NCBI GenBank assembly: GCA_948470475.1
Contig: OX419336.1
Coordinates: 24,517,850 to 24,581,849, forward strand
Length of the DNA stretch: 64,000 bases
Reading direction: 5' to 3'
Source: Galaxea fascicularis
Taxonomy: Eukaryota; Cnidaria; Anthozoa; Scleractinia; Euphylliidae
A program made the translations under genes and the position numbers. Shown here piece by piece: positions 44,811 to 55,626 of this stretch. The notes under the pieces are model-generated. The model was not told the DNA's origin. It did not search any database and saw only the letters and a program-made list of their open reading frames with translations. Position 1 is the stretch's first letter, and every line of letters starts with the position of its first letter.

Positions 44811-44989
44811 TCATCTTGGATTTTCAGCGTTAAGCCGCAGACATTTTGTCACTAATAAAAAGCACATGGGGCTTGAGATAGTCTTTAAAAAATGTTATTT
44901 ACTTTATGGGATGCATTTTGTTTAAAGATAATTAAATAGAAGTGACATATTAAATGGTTTGGTTTTATTTAAATGTTTTTTTTTCTGCA

Positions 44990-45150
44990 GGGGAAGTGGT
45001 GGAGGGAGTGGGAGCTCGGGGAATTTTTACTCTTGAACATGGATAACGTCCCTGGGGTTGGGCATTGGAACAGAAAAAATGAAGCAGAGTCAAATCCCCT
45101 GCCTATGCCCAACCTCCATCCCTGCAGCTCAATATTGGTAGATGCATAAT
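44990..45150. repeat. Degenerate relative of the MITE at 20863
   Basis: The right end GCAGCTCAATATTGGTAGAT resembles GGCTTAACATTGATAGGTGC of the 20863-21118 element. The left end is G-rich with TTACTCTTGAACATGG, and the interior carries GTCAAATCCCC. Homology is by eye and weak. Confidence 0.4.
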
Positions 45151-45242
45151 AAACATGCCCTGTAAGCAAACCATGCTGAATGTGGTAAACAAAGATGTTC
45201 ATTGAAGGAGAAACCCTTGTGTCTTGTTAGTGTTTGAACATA

Positions 45243-45606
45243 TTAAAGTGCACCTAACCCCAAAATTTTTTTTCGCTTAAATAAATCTTTGCACCTGTTA
45301 AAAACATATTGTGCTATTTTGCACCTTTTTCAACCAAATATTGGCTTTTGGTAGGCTAGAAAAGTTAGGAAATCTAGCCATCATCTGTCCTGCTACTGAG
45401 CTAGAAGGGGGCATGGGTCTGTTCCTTACTTGACGTCAAAAACTGATTGCCATTAAATGAAGTCTTTGTAAACATGCATGGAAAGCAATTTGCATGCAGT
45501 TTACAATGCTTAAGGTGGGAGAAGATAGCTTTTCGCTCCCAGAAAGGTTCACCTGATGAGCCTCTTAAGACAACTTTTCTTAACCCTTTAACTCCCAAGG
45601 GGTTCT

Positions 45607-45659
<53 letters not shown>

Positions 45660-45960
45660 ATTTGGCACTATCGGGAGTTAAAGGGTTAATGGGGACATAG
45701 TTTTTGGGTGAAGATGTTGTTAACCCTTTAACTCCCAAGGGGTTCTCCATTGATGAGTAAAATCGTCTGGCGTTAGATAGAGTAAAATCTATAAGTGCCA
45801 TTTGGCACTATCGGGAGTTAAAGGGTTAAAGTGCAGAAGTTTGGAGAGAACTTATGTGGACTTCCATTATTTCAGAAAACCCTACTAAGCTAACAGATCA
45901 TTTTATTTCTCTCAAACTTAAGAATGGCTCCTGCTGTTAATTAGTCTCTAGGGAACAGGC
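45243..45960. repeat. Copy of a larger repeat family, split by the 102-bp dimer
   Basis: This starts AAAGTGCACCTAACCCC. The part 45505-45579 (ATGCTTAAGGTGGGAGAAG, then AGAAAGGTTCACCTGATGAG) and the part 45835-45900 (GGAGAGAACTTATGTGGACT, ACCCTACTAAGCTAACAGAT) match, in inverted order, one continuous stretch at about 53085-52925 that lacks the dimer. The AAAGTGCACC terminus recurs inverted at about 61450-61513. The family identity is unknown. Confidence 0.65.
45584..45825. mobile_element. Dimer of the 102-bp TTAA-flanked MITE (locus 2)
   Basis: The monomers 45584-45685 and 45724-45825 are each exactly 102 bp with perfect TTAA on both sides (45580, 45686, 45720, 45826). Both are in reverse orientation to locus 1. 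The spacer, with GGGGACATAGTTTTTGGGTG and AAGATGTTG, is the reverse complement of the spacer at locus 1. The pair therefore moved, or was copied, as a unit. Confidence 0.9.
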
Positions 45961-46334
45961 CACTTAGTCATGAAAACACTGGCAGGTCATTACATAATAG
46001 TTTTCTATGAAAGTGGTGAAATGTTTCTGTTACTGAAATCTGTTGGAAGAATAGATGTTTAAATGGTCATAGTTTGATCGGAGTTGCACAATGTACAATG
46101 AGCCTGACTTACAAATTGGTTTGTTTCTTGCACTGGCAACAATAGGATGCTGAGGTGAATCCCCATGTGCATTACTTTGTTTCATAGAGGGGCCATTGAA
46201 ATCTGTGACATCCTCAGCATTGATTTCTTTGTTGTCTGTTTGCTTCTGCATGGCCGCATGCTGCAGAATAGCTGCCTAATCTATTAGGGAGCCCTCCATT
46301 CATCTGGCTGGAACAGGGGCTTACCATCACCGTC

Positions 46335-46841
46335 TTGTTCCACTTTCATTTGCTTGCTGGAGTTGTTGATCTGAGCAGGATCGTCCTCTTGTCTGATATG
46401 GCTGACCTGCTCAAATATATCCACGAAATAAGATCTCAACTTATCGGTCATCCTCGATGGCTTTTTTGTGCTTTTAACTCTTTTCCATTGCCCGGTTTTG
46501 GCTGGTTTTTGGCAGATTTTGAGTGTAAGAAATCAACACAATCTCATCACTCCTTATTTGGTGTAATCATGGGGGGTTTTGCTGATCTAAGTCAGCGAGG
46601 GCTCTATTTTTCTTGTCATGCCAGCTGTTGTGTGTTTGTCGAGCGAGCACTCACAAGAGAACTTGGTAGGTATTCGATTTATAAGTGTTTTTTCGAGCCA
46701 TCTGCCACTTCAGAAACCCCCAGCCTGGCATCCTTAAGCTACGTTTGGGGCAGAGGCAAACCTCTGAAAGAAAACAGAGGTGGAAAACGGTTTCACTGTG
46801 AATGGACCGCCAAAATTGTCTCAGTGAGCCATGGCGGTTGA
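46335..46841 (+). CDS. Unidentified ORF in repeat-rich DNA
   Basis: 168 codons are open. The product is rich in Phe, Ser, Cys and Leu (FNSFPLPGFGWFLADFECK, CHASCCVFVERALTRELGRY) and shows no domain I can name. It lies between the repeat family copy at 45243 and the 211-bp tandem array. A repeat-derived chance ORF or a domesticated fragment is more likely than a host gene. Confidence 0.2.
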   Translation: MFHFHLLAGVVDLSRIVLLSDMADLLKYIHEIRSQLIGHPRWLFCAFNSFPLPGFGWFLADFECKKSTQSHHSLFGVIMGGFADLSQRGLYFSCHASCCVFVERALTRELGRYSIYKCFFEPSATSETPSLASLSYVWGRGKPLKENRGGKRFHCEWTAKIVSVSHGG

Positions 46842-46890
46842 CGAGTGAGGTTGTCTTTCTGGCCTTTCTCTGGATGGCTTCCAGGACCTA

Positions 46891-47392
46891 CAACGAGTTG
46901 CAAAAATACTTGAGACACTGTACGCCATTTGGCATTGAATGACGTTTCCATGATCTTCCGCTTTCCCTCCTGACGAACTAGAACGTCAATATGTCTAAGA
47001 CTATAATAAGGAAATATAGTTCTTCAAAATTAATTGCTAACCTCCATTGTTGCATCCTTCATACCAGAGAAAACAAAGTTCACTTTCATACCTTAATTAG
47101 ACAACGAGTTGCAAAAATACTTGAGACACTGTACGCCATTTGGCATTGAATGACGTTTCCATGATCTTCCGCTTTCCCTCCTGACGAACTAGAACGTCAA
47201 TATGTCTAAGACTATAATAAGGAAATATAGTTCTTCAAAATTAATTGCTAAGCTCCATTGTTGCATCCTTCATACCAGAGAAAACAAAGTTCACTTTTAT
47301 ACCTTAATTAGACAACGAGTTGCAAAAATACTTGAGACACTGTACGCCATTTGGCATTGAATGAGGTTTCCATGATCTTCCGCTTTCCCTCC
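46891..47392 (+). repeat. Tandem array, 211-bp unit, 2.4 copies
   Basis: Copies lie at 46891-47101, 47102-47312 and 47313-47392 (partial). Each opens CAACGAGTTGCAAAAATACT. Copies 1 and 2 differ at only about two positions by eye, and copy 3 at one more, so the duplication is recent. Each unit carries TGTACGCCATTTGGCATTGA and ATGATCTTCCGCTTTCCCTC. No coding function is visible. Confidence 0.95.
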
Positions 47393-47473
47393 TCCCCCTC
47401 ATATCAAAGTTGTTAACGGCGCAGCACCATGCTGGAAACTGTGAGGAACAACTTTGAAAGGGGGAGAGGGAGG
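47387..47473. repeat. Small fold-back ending the 211-bp array
   Basis: TCCCTCCTCCCCCTCATATC then AAAGTTGTT (47387-47414) pairs with AACAACTTTGAAAGGGGGAG then AGGGAGG (47446-47473). The array's third copy breaks off exactly at this palindrome. Confidence 0.7.
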
Positions 47474-47475
47474 GG

Positions 47476-48018
47476 GTGAGTATTGCATGTCACAGATTTG
47501 TTAGCAGCAGCGTTTTAGAGAAAGAAGAGACGTTTTTGATGGCGAATGTCTCAACAATTTTGCAACTGGTTGTAGCATGGCTATTTTGGTTTGTTTTGAC
47601 TTGAAAATAATGCAACCAGCTGAATATTTGGCCTGTAGGACTGGATGGCTTGACACAAAAAGGAAAAATATATGAAATAGAAATTGGCGGACTTCCATGT
47701 CGCCGTTATCAAGAAATTACCCAGAATTCAATTCGGTTGTGAAGACGAAAATTTCAGATGAGTGGGAATAGCTGTACTTTAAGAGATTTTGCTCTGCTTG
47801 CCAAAGGAGTGGACAAGAAATCGTGGAAGAGAACAAAGTAGAGGAGCTGAACTTTAGTGCAAATGTTGACTTTCGGCGCTGAGAAGAATTTTTGCAGTGA
47901 AAACTTTAAGACAAAACTGCGTATTTTTGGTGTTGTTCGAGGGTGTTCAAAGCAAACATTTTTGGTTTTGTAGCTAAACAAAAGGTCATTTTTAATGGAA
48001 ATGTTCTGTTGTATTGAG
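47476..48018. other. Spacer before the first Ngaro-like element, no gene
   Basis: Only short minus-strand ORFs without motifs are seen. Confidence 0.5.
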
Positions 48019-48203
48019 TTTAATGGCTGTTGAAGTTAGACAACCCAGCCATGAGCCCCCATGCCAAGCCGGAGGACCTCCAAGCAGGCTTGCCATTGCT
48101 CGGAGAAAAGGGGGGCTCATGGCCGGGGAAGCCAGAGCCTGAAAGAAAAATGCTCAGATCTGACGGCGCCCAGAAAAGCGGCCCAAATGAAGGGTAGAGG
48201 AGT

Positions 48204-49000
48204 TCATACCTGCCAAGCAAGTCGTCCTGCAACAGAGAGGATGGTTTCCACTGGAGTACGCACATATAACAAGTAAGCTTCGCTAGACCAACGCCCCATA
48301 GTCCTAATGAGATGGTCAGGAAGGCCCTTCCTGGCAGCAGTAGTTGCAGCTCCAATTCGAAAACTATGGCCTGAGAACTTTCCAGGGATACCTGCTGATT
48401 GTAGGGTGGTTTGAAGAAAGGAAGACAGCTGAGACCTGGAGAGAGGAGTGCCATTCTGGTAAATAAAGAGAGGTCCGGTGCCTGGCCCACGGAGATGAAG
48501 GTAGTTTGTCAAAGAATCCACTGGACAGAGAGGGAAGGAACCACGACCAAGGAAGATAAAATAGCCCTTACGGAAGGGGTCAGTCTTTGAACACTTCATA
48601 AACACTGAAACTTTGAGGATTTGTGGAGGAATCTACTTGGACATCAGCCATCATCAAGTGCAAAGTAGGATCAAAAGTTCCACTCACTGTAAATTCACCA
48701 GCTCTGAGGAATCCAAAGAAGCCAAGGCAGCAGGCAGCCGAAAGCATAACATCAGGATTATTAAAATCTAATGACTGGTGTAGCACTGACATAAGGTCTG
48801 CTGTCACAGGCTGGCGCTGAGGCAGATTAGAACCCTGGTGACATTTGATCCCCCGCAAGAGATGCTGAAGCTGAAGACAGTTGGTGAGTGGGTCTGGGAA
48901 GCCGTAGTCAATGTGTAAAAAACGGTCTGCTGACAAGTAGACTTTAATGGACTATGGTGAAGCTGATCAGCCAAGTGTGCACAGAGGTGCATCAAAGTTT
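48204..49000 (-). pseudogene. Tyrosine recombinase of copy 1
   Basis: Box 1 is present in the frame ending at 48580, with CCLGFFGFLRAGEFTV carrying the catalytic Arg. A one-base frame change at about 48590-48600 leads to KCSKTDPFRKGYFIFLG, then FSGHSFRIGAA (HxxR) and GRWSSEAYLLYVRTP with the catalytic Tyr. The N-terminal SAM-like part is frameshifted again near 48930-48990. All catalytic residues survive, but not in one frame. In DIRS-group elements this enzyme inserts the circular cDNA without a target duplication. Confidence 0.85.
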
Positions 49001-49148
49001 GTTCATTAGTGGTAGCAGTGGCTGATTCCGATCAGAGGGCGAGTCCTGGCTACAAAATTCTAAGAACTGGCGTTGAGCTAAGCCATATACTTGACGAGTT
49101 GAGGGAGCCAAGCCATTAGCTAAGTAGAAGTGGCATTTGTCCGTCAAA

Positions 49149-50967
49149 TTACAGGAATCTGGGCCAGCAGTGATGATGGGATTGGGGTTGCTGCCTGTGC
49201 CACATGTGGTGCGAGATGATGAAAATGCTGAAAGTCAAAACGTCAGCAATGCAATTGTCTCTACCATCCCTATGGGAGGCAGTAAAGGCAAAAGAATGAC
49301 GACCTGCAGTAAGAGAAAGGGAACGAAGAACCATCATGTTGGGATCCTTTGAGGTGCCCAAACGTAGTATGCTGACCACTGCCATATTGTCAGAACAAAA
49401 CTCCACGCGTTTTGCGGCCCAATAGTGTCCCCATAAGTGGGATGCACAAGCACCGGAAACAACTCCTTGTACGCAATCGGCAAAGGCTTCTGAAGAGAGG
49501 ACCATTCGCCAACAAACCACTCATTATCAAAGATGGCGGCATATCCCAGTGCACCTGCGGCATCTGAAGAGACGTGAACCTCTGGTAAGGGAGCCCACTG
49601 GGGGGGGAGTAGGAAACTAAAACTGTCCCAAGAATGGAAGAATTCACGGCACCAGGAGAGGTCTAAGCGGAAATCTTGGTTGAGCCTAATTGGATGGTCA
49701 TCCTGTCGAAAAACTGACAGCAAGTTAATCATACGCCGTAGAAAAGTGCGACCCTGGGGGATTACCTTACAAGCGTGTTGGAGATGGCCGATAAGAGATT
49801 CCAACTCTTTCTGCGTGCATTGCTGTTTTACAGACCAGGATTCGAGAAGAGCGGCAATGCGAACAAACTTGTCCTGTGGAAGACGAGCCTGTAGCATCAT
49901 TGAGTCCAGCTCAATACCAAGTACCATCAAACACGTGGAGGATCCCTCAAGTTTATCTGGGTGAAGAGGAATGCCCCACTCCAAAAACAGTTGAACACAA
50001 GTATTGACATTATTCTGATCATCATACTAATTTTTCTTGGAATTCTGTCCAAGTGAGAAAGGTGCAATGAGGTTATCCCTATGTGAAGCACCAACCCAAG
50101 GTCAGCACTAGGGGTGGTCACAGCCAGGGTTCGTTACGTCCCTAGTGTTTCTTTAACATCCCACAGAAGTAATTCTGGCAAACTGGAGAGTTTAAGGAAG
50201 GTGTGGAAGTCGTCCAGAGAGTGTAACAAAAAGTTTATGCCATAATTAAGATCTGCAAAGGAAGAGAAGATGTGTGGAGCTGAGCGTAAGCCAAAAGGAA
50301 GCGCTAAATCCATGAAGTACTTTGCCTGCCACTTCATGCCTAACAAGTAACGATCATTGGGATGTGCTGGGACCTGGCGATAAGCGCTCTCCACATCAAA
50401 TTTTCCCAGAAGTGAACCTCTTCCAAGAGACATGATTCCATTGATAATGTCATCGACCCTCATGTACTGCACTGAATACAGCCTACGAGTGGGCTAGATA
50501 AGTCTAGAATAAGCCACAATTTCCCAGGCTGGTATTTCTTTAGGGATGATCCCAAAGCGACTGATATGGAGGTTTGGGATAGGGGCTATGGAGAAGGGGC
50601 CTGCGACACGGCCTTTCTCAAGTTCTGTGCGAAGATACTGGTCAATAACTGAAGGCTGAAGTGACGCCAAAGGCATGCTCTGACTTGCAGACTTTAATGA
50701 TACTGCCAAAGGGTTGAAACCGAGATGAAAACCATTGCTGAGGCCCAAAATCACATAATCCACCTGAGTTTGATCCAGATGGAAGTGCAGTTCATGCCGG
50801 AGTTTTTCCGCATTGATTGGAGTAACCCTGGAAGGAGAGACCAGATCTTGCTGCAGGCAGTCTATGACGAAGGAGGGGTTAGGACAGGAGGTTTGAGCTG
50901 ACGTAACAGGAAGCTTGTCACAGACATCTTGAGTCAATGTAGCTACGTTAAATGGAACAGGAAACAC
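49149..50967 (-). pseudogene. Reverse transcriptase-RNase H of copy 1
   Basis: The N-terminal part (50967-50494) holds GRVAGPFSIAPIPNLHISRF. The next frame (50472-50134) holds GKFDVESAYRQVPAHPNDRY, ALPFGLRSAPHIF and LHSLDDFH, the RT catalytic box. After the insertion, 49984-49334 continues EWGIPLHPDKLEG, GIELDSMMLQARLP, GRTFLRRMINLL and HVSSDAAGALGYAA (RNase H Asp), then AYKELFPV (Glu). A frame change at about 49430 brings in EFCSDNMAVVSIL (second Asp) in the 49520-49149 frame. The DIRS/Ngaro type is clear from the motif set. At least three frame breaks disable it. Confidence 0.88.
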
Positions 50968-51071
50968 AACATTTGAAAACTAAGCTGAACCAGGAATATC
51001 TACATTATGTACAACGTTCTTCTGCATGGTAGGTTGGAATGATCTAGCAACCACACTAATGCTGCTGGCAT

Positions 51072-51660
51072 TTACTGTGTCAGGGTAGCTGACTGCGAGT
51101 GCTCACTGTCAGACTGAGAGGCCTGAAAGGGACAGTTGACACAGGGGTGTTCACCATCACATTTTTCACAGCAGTGGTGGTAGCGGCACTGACCAAAGGG
51201 CAAACGGCAGGTGCCATCATTCCAAGATAAACAAATATTAGGAGAGCCGGCCGACATCCTTGAGGCTGAAGATGGGACATCAGAGGACCAACTTGTTTGT
51301 AGCAGTGTTGTACGAGTATTGAATTTATATAAATCAAGATTCATACGAGACTAGTCCACCAAACCAGACGCAGCTGCATCCTTACGGAAGGCGGTGTCAT
51401 AATGGGGCCAAGCCTTTCCAGGGAACTGGTGGGGGAGTCTTCAGGATGAGGAGTTTATACTGTGTCATATCCTGCCACCTGGAAGGATGAGCACTGCAGA
51501 AAATCCATGAGTAGACAGTGAAAGCTTCAAACCATGTTACTACATTGGTGTTCTCTTGGATTCGTTTTTTGGAGGAAGTAACAAGAAGTTTCCCATCCAG
51601 ATAAGTTTAGGGCTCTGTTTCCTGTGCTTCCAGATTTTTGGCTAACAGGTCGGCTAGATC
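51072..51660 (-). pseudogene. Gag-like zinc-finger protein of copy 1
   Basis: The upstream part (about 51580-51400) reads VVTWFEAFTVYSWIFCSAHP, then RWQDMTQYKLLILKT. A frame change at the GGCCCCATTATGAC region and an amber codon (GTGGACTAGTCTCG) break it. The frame 51344-51072 then gives MNLDLYKFNTR and two zinc motifs: CCCH (C-x7-C-x6-C-x3-H, in CLSWNDGTCRLPFGQCRYHH) and CCHC (C-x2-C-x3-H-x4-C, CEKCDGEHPCVNC). Copy 2 shows the same pair. Confidence 0.75.
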
Positions 51661-52320
51661 GATGAACTGGCCTGTCCTGATCTTCGTCACTAGCTTCTAT
51701 GGCATCGGGGAGTATCCTGGACCAACCACAAATGGCCTATGAAGGGAAGATGTCTAATGCTGGGTAGAGGTGGACAGCGATCCACTCGTGGCACCACACG
51801 CATCCAACAAGGATGGTGCCCCGACAATAGCCAGGATGGATAACGCAGAATTACCTAAGGTGCAATAAGTTGAGACAAAGGAAGGCACGACGACGTTACC
51901 TGTGGATGAACCTGATGGAACAAGCAATGGAAGAAGAGGAAGTCGTGCTCAAAACTCAGTTTCCCGCCAAAGAGCCTGTTGTCGAGCCAGAAGACGTCGA
52001 GCCGAAGAAGAAGGTTGGTCAGAATCCAACATGGCAGACACACAGTTGTTTGTTGAACGCCCTGGAATATGAGTCATTTGCAACACCCAACGGAAGGAAC
52101 GATCGCAGAAAAACATCCTGGAGACAGTCCCCACGCTAAGCAGAATGCTAACGCTTAGAAACGCTAACTAAAAACGCCAACAAACCACTACAATGCCTAA
52201 GGAGCAAGAACACGAGGAATCCTGGTGCATGCGCATATCTAACAAACTGCTGACTGCTCGGGTAAAACTTGTGCTCCTGGTTGTTAACTCCGTTAAATTG
52301 CATTTAACTGCATTTAAGTT

Positions 52321-53756
52321 ACATTAAAACCTTTGGGTTGGCATGGTAGGTAACCGTGGTTAGCACTAACCATGCCTTGAGCAACTTGGCCCAGGTTAGT
52401 GTCTGATTGAATTGCTACCTGTCAGGGCTCACTGACCAATTTTTAAAGTGCGGGAGCTGCTCCTGCCTCTTCAACTGACATGAGTAGGTTGACTCTAAAA
52501 ATGGTTAAAACATGCCTAAGTCATAAGGTTCATAAGACTTATTCTGTCAGATGTGGATGTTTCAGTATCTGCAAGGACTGCCAGTTTTAGGCAAGAGCTA
52601 TTATCCTGTTAAAGTACTTTTCATTTTTTGAAGTGTATTTTACAAAAAGTGGGGGTTCGTCCCTCCGCTTGGTCCATGCTGAAGTTTATACCCTTGTGCA
52701 GATTCCACTCTCGGCAGTGACCTGTCACCTGGAAATTTTTGGCAAACTGAGTCCTAGCATTTTGTTGTTTTTGACCATATCCTGTGAAACATCTACTTCA
52801 ACAACAGCAGCTCAACTTCTTTCAGACCTCCATGGGACTCATGGCCCACTTCGTGTTTCTCACTCAACCACCTAAGTTCTGATGTGGTCACATATAGCTT
52901 TGTCGGCTTGAGGGTCAGAGAAGGCATAGCTGATTAACATCCTGTTAGTTTAGCAGGGTTCTCCGGTTTAGTGGAAGTCACGTAAGTTCTCTTCAAATGT
53001 GAAGTCCTATGAGGAGCCTCATCAAGTAAACCTTTCTGAGAACAAAAAGCTAGTTTCCCCCACCTTAAGCATTCTTAATAGCCATCTTGTTCATTAACAG
53101 TCATAAAAGATTATTCAACTTATAAACACTAAGAGTTTGTAAAATAAGCAACTTTTGCTTCCGTGGAACTCTGCTCAGAATCAAAAGACCCTGATAGGTA
53201 CAATGAAATAGAATAATTGTGGGTAATAAATACCGTCCGGGTAATGATGTCTGTTTTGTGTGATATACCCGATTGGTCAGATGCCTGCCAGTTATTCTGC
53301 ACCATAATAATAGGGAAAATATTTCTGCAGGGATTTGTAAATTGGCAATGATTTTAGTCTTTTGCTACTGATTCCATGTACTCCTTTTTTTTTTTAATTG
53401 ACAGTTGCACAATAAACATTCCTTTCATGACATCACGAAAGATGAATGTGCAATGTAAACACTATTGATTGACAGCCAGTCTCTATTATTTCGAATAAGC
53501 AAAAGATACTACTCTAAAGTTACATCGCAGTTTAAGATAATGCTTTATATTCAAAAATTTTATTCTAAGTAAATAAGCCCATAACTTTGCAGGAAACTGT
53601 GGTTACTGTTTGCGGTATCGCAACTTTTTTTCATTTTAGACTGTGTGAGGTATTTATTGTTGTGTTTAAATTTTAAACAGCATTGTAACAGTATTGACTA
53701 TAATATGGCAATATATCATAAGGATTAAGAGATTTTCAATGATTTCAATAATTAAC
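52321..53756. other. Spacer between the two Ngaro-like elements
   Basis: No host gene. The part 52925-53085 is an inverted, uninterrupted relative of the repeat at 45505-45900. The remainder is AT-rich with only short ORFs. Confidence 0.55.
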
Positions 53757-53873
53757 GCCTGTGTCGCAAATGGAGGTTGGGTGCGCAAGGATCTTTGGAC
53801 TGGTACCAACGACCCAACCCCCGGTCAGTGGAACACCCCATAAGCCTACCCTACCTGCAACCCCGCCATGAGC
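53757..53873 (-). repeat. B2 split direct repeat of copy 2
   Basis: This begins GCCTGTGTCGCAAATGGAGG (plus strand) and matches B1 at 54257-54375 with about 12 differences by eye. Confidence 0.88.
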
Positions 53874-53968
53874 CCCGCCTTACACACCAGACCCCAAATC
53901 AAGCACCCGTCACACTGAATAATATGTTCAATGGAAAAACAATCCCCAATAGGGAGAGGAGGGAGGGG

Positions 53969-54256
53969 AAATACTTGAAAGCCCGTGAGCACCAACACAC
54001 CGAACTCTGAGCTAAACAAAACCACGAGGACATGCAAAGGTGCACACATAATGTGTAAAAGAACCGCTGACTGCTCGAACTGCCAGAAGACGCCATGGAG
54101 AAGCTTAACATGCGAAATAATAACACACGCACATGCTAAAAAACAACGCTGCAGGCAGCGCCCCCAAAATACTAATAACACACTAGCGCCACGCCACAAC
54201 AAACAGAGCAACTTGCTCCCAGTCGTTAACGAAGTTAAATTGCATTTAACCCTATT
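53969..54256 (-). repeat. A2 split direct repeat of copy 2
   Basis: This matches A1 (58324-58620) over about 288 bp, from AAATACTTGAAAGCCCG to ATTTAACCCTATTTAA. It directly abuts B1. Confidence 0.88.
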
Positions 54257-54375
54257 TAATGCCTGTGTCACAAATGGAGTTTGGGTGCTCAAGGATCTGG
54301 GGACTGGTACCAACGACCCAACCCCCGGTCAGTGGAACACCCCGTAAGCCTGCCCTACCTGCAACCCAGCCACGA
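54257..54375 (-). repeat. B1 split direct repeat of copy 2
   Basis: This begins TGCCTGTGTCACAAATGGAG (plus strand). It abuts A2 on one side and the recombinase 3' region on the other. Confidence 0.88.
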
Positions 54376-54536
54376 GCGCTGCCCGCCATGCCGAAAGGAC
54401 CTCCAAGTTGGACAACCTGGAGCAATGGGGGCTCGTCGCCACTCCACCACAGCCCCCCAAGGGACCAGACCTGAGGCACCCAACTCCAACTAACGTGAAG
54501 ACAATGTAATACCTGCTAAACCAACTGACTGGACAC

Positions 54537-55400
54537 CTAGGTCAGAACGCTAGAAGGTGTGCGGATATACCGTTGGTAAGCATCACTTGACCACCAGCCT
54601 AAAGTCTTGAGGTGATCTGGGATTCCCTGAGAAGCAGCTATAGTGGCCGCACCAATCCGGAAGCTGTGACCCGAGTAAGAACCATGATACCCCGCGGAGT
54701 GTAATATGGACTGCACCATGGATGACAGCCGCTGCTGAGTTAAGGGGCGACCATCTGCAAATTAAAACAGCGGCCCTGGAGACGGGCCCGGCAAAGCCAG
54801 GAAGTTGCCAAGGGCCGCCACAGGGCAAATAACACTGTTACCACGGCCCACGTAGATAGCACAGCCAACGCTGAAGGGGTCAGTCCTTAGGATCCACCAA
54901 CGCATCAGCTTGTACGTCACTAACCACTAGATGGACACTGGGGTCAAATGGGGAATTAGTGGTGAACTCGCCTGCACGCAAGAAACCAAAAAAAAACAAG
55001 GCAACACGCTGCCCAGAGCATGACATGATCATGGGACTGCAAGTCTAAGGAATGCTGAATGATCTGCAGGAGGTCAATCGTAAGTGAGAGGCGAGACAGG
55101 GGAGGTGAACCCTGAACACGCTTTATACCCCTCAATAAACGCTGCAGCTGTAGACAGTTGACCAGGGGATCAGGTAAACCATTGTCAATGTGAAGGGACC
55201 GCACTGCACTGAGGTACACCTTGATGGATGAGTGGTGGAGGTTATCAGCCAGCAATGATGCAAAACGCATGAGTGATTGTTCATCAGCTGGCACAAGGGC
55301 CCCCTCTGGACTCAAAAGGCCCAACTGACAGCAGAAATTGGCATAGCGACGCTAGGCAGATAAGTAAAACCCGACGTGTGGATGGAGCAAGGCCCTGGGT
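54537..55400 (-). pseudogene. Tyrosine recombinase of copy 2
   Basis: The frame 55324-54956 gives SSIKVYLSAVRSLHID and CLQLQRLLRGIK (SAM-like core-binding part), reaching CCLVFFWFLACRR. A lengthened A/T homopolymer there shifts the frame so that the catalytic LRAGEF box is read in the next frame. An in-frame TAA at 54762-54764 follows, then SYSGHSFRIGAATIAA (HxxR) and GWWSSDAYQRYIRTP (Tyr). The residues are kept but the frame is lost. The family needs the Arg, HxxR and Tyr set to join DNA ends. Confidence 0.85.
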
Positions 55401-55626
55401 GCAAAAAAACTGGCATCTTGTTGTCAGGTAACTTGCAGCGCTGTCAGGAGAGCTGGAGGAATTGGTGTAGCAGCTTGTGCGGCTTGAGGTGCCAGGTGCC
55501 AAAAGCGCTGAAGCTGGAAAGGAGAAAGAGAATCCGCAACAGGGTTAGCTTTTCCGTGAACTGATGATGCTGTAAAAGAAAATGAATGGTGCACAGCCAA
55601 CAATGCCAAGTAATGCAACAAAACCA

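Larger units (their letters stand above)
48019..52320 (-). mobile_element. Ngaro/DIRS-like tyrosine-recombinase retrotransposon, copy 1
   Basis: Reading on the minus strand from about 52320, the order is an A-type terminal segment (complement of GTTAAATTGCATTTAACTGC, 52293-52312), a Gag-like zinc-finger protein, RT-RNase H, a tyrosine recombinase and a B-type segment ending at about 48019 (complement of TTTAATGGCTGTTGAAG). The A2-B2 part that should follow is not visible. The element is either 3'-truncated or its repeats have diverged. Frames are broken in every gene, and a roughly 185-bp insertion interrupts the RT (about 50011-50195). Confidence 0.85.

Noticed and set aside
46891..47392. 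CRISPR-like array
   Set aside because: Units are 211 bp, contiguous and without spacers. This is a plain tandem duplication in a eukaryotic genome.
48020..48490. 156-codon minus-strand ORF with hydrophobic stretches
   Set aside because: It is an alternative frame of the tyrosine recombinase and B1 region of Ngaro copy 1.
53846..54313. 155-codon minus-strand ORF
   Set aside because: It lies across the A2-B1 split repeats of Ngaro copy 2, where no protein is expected.
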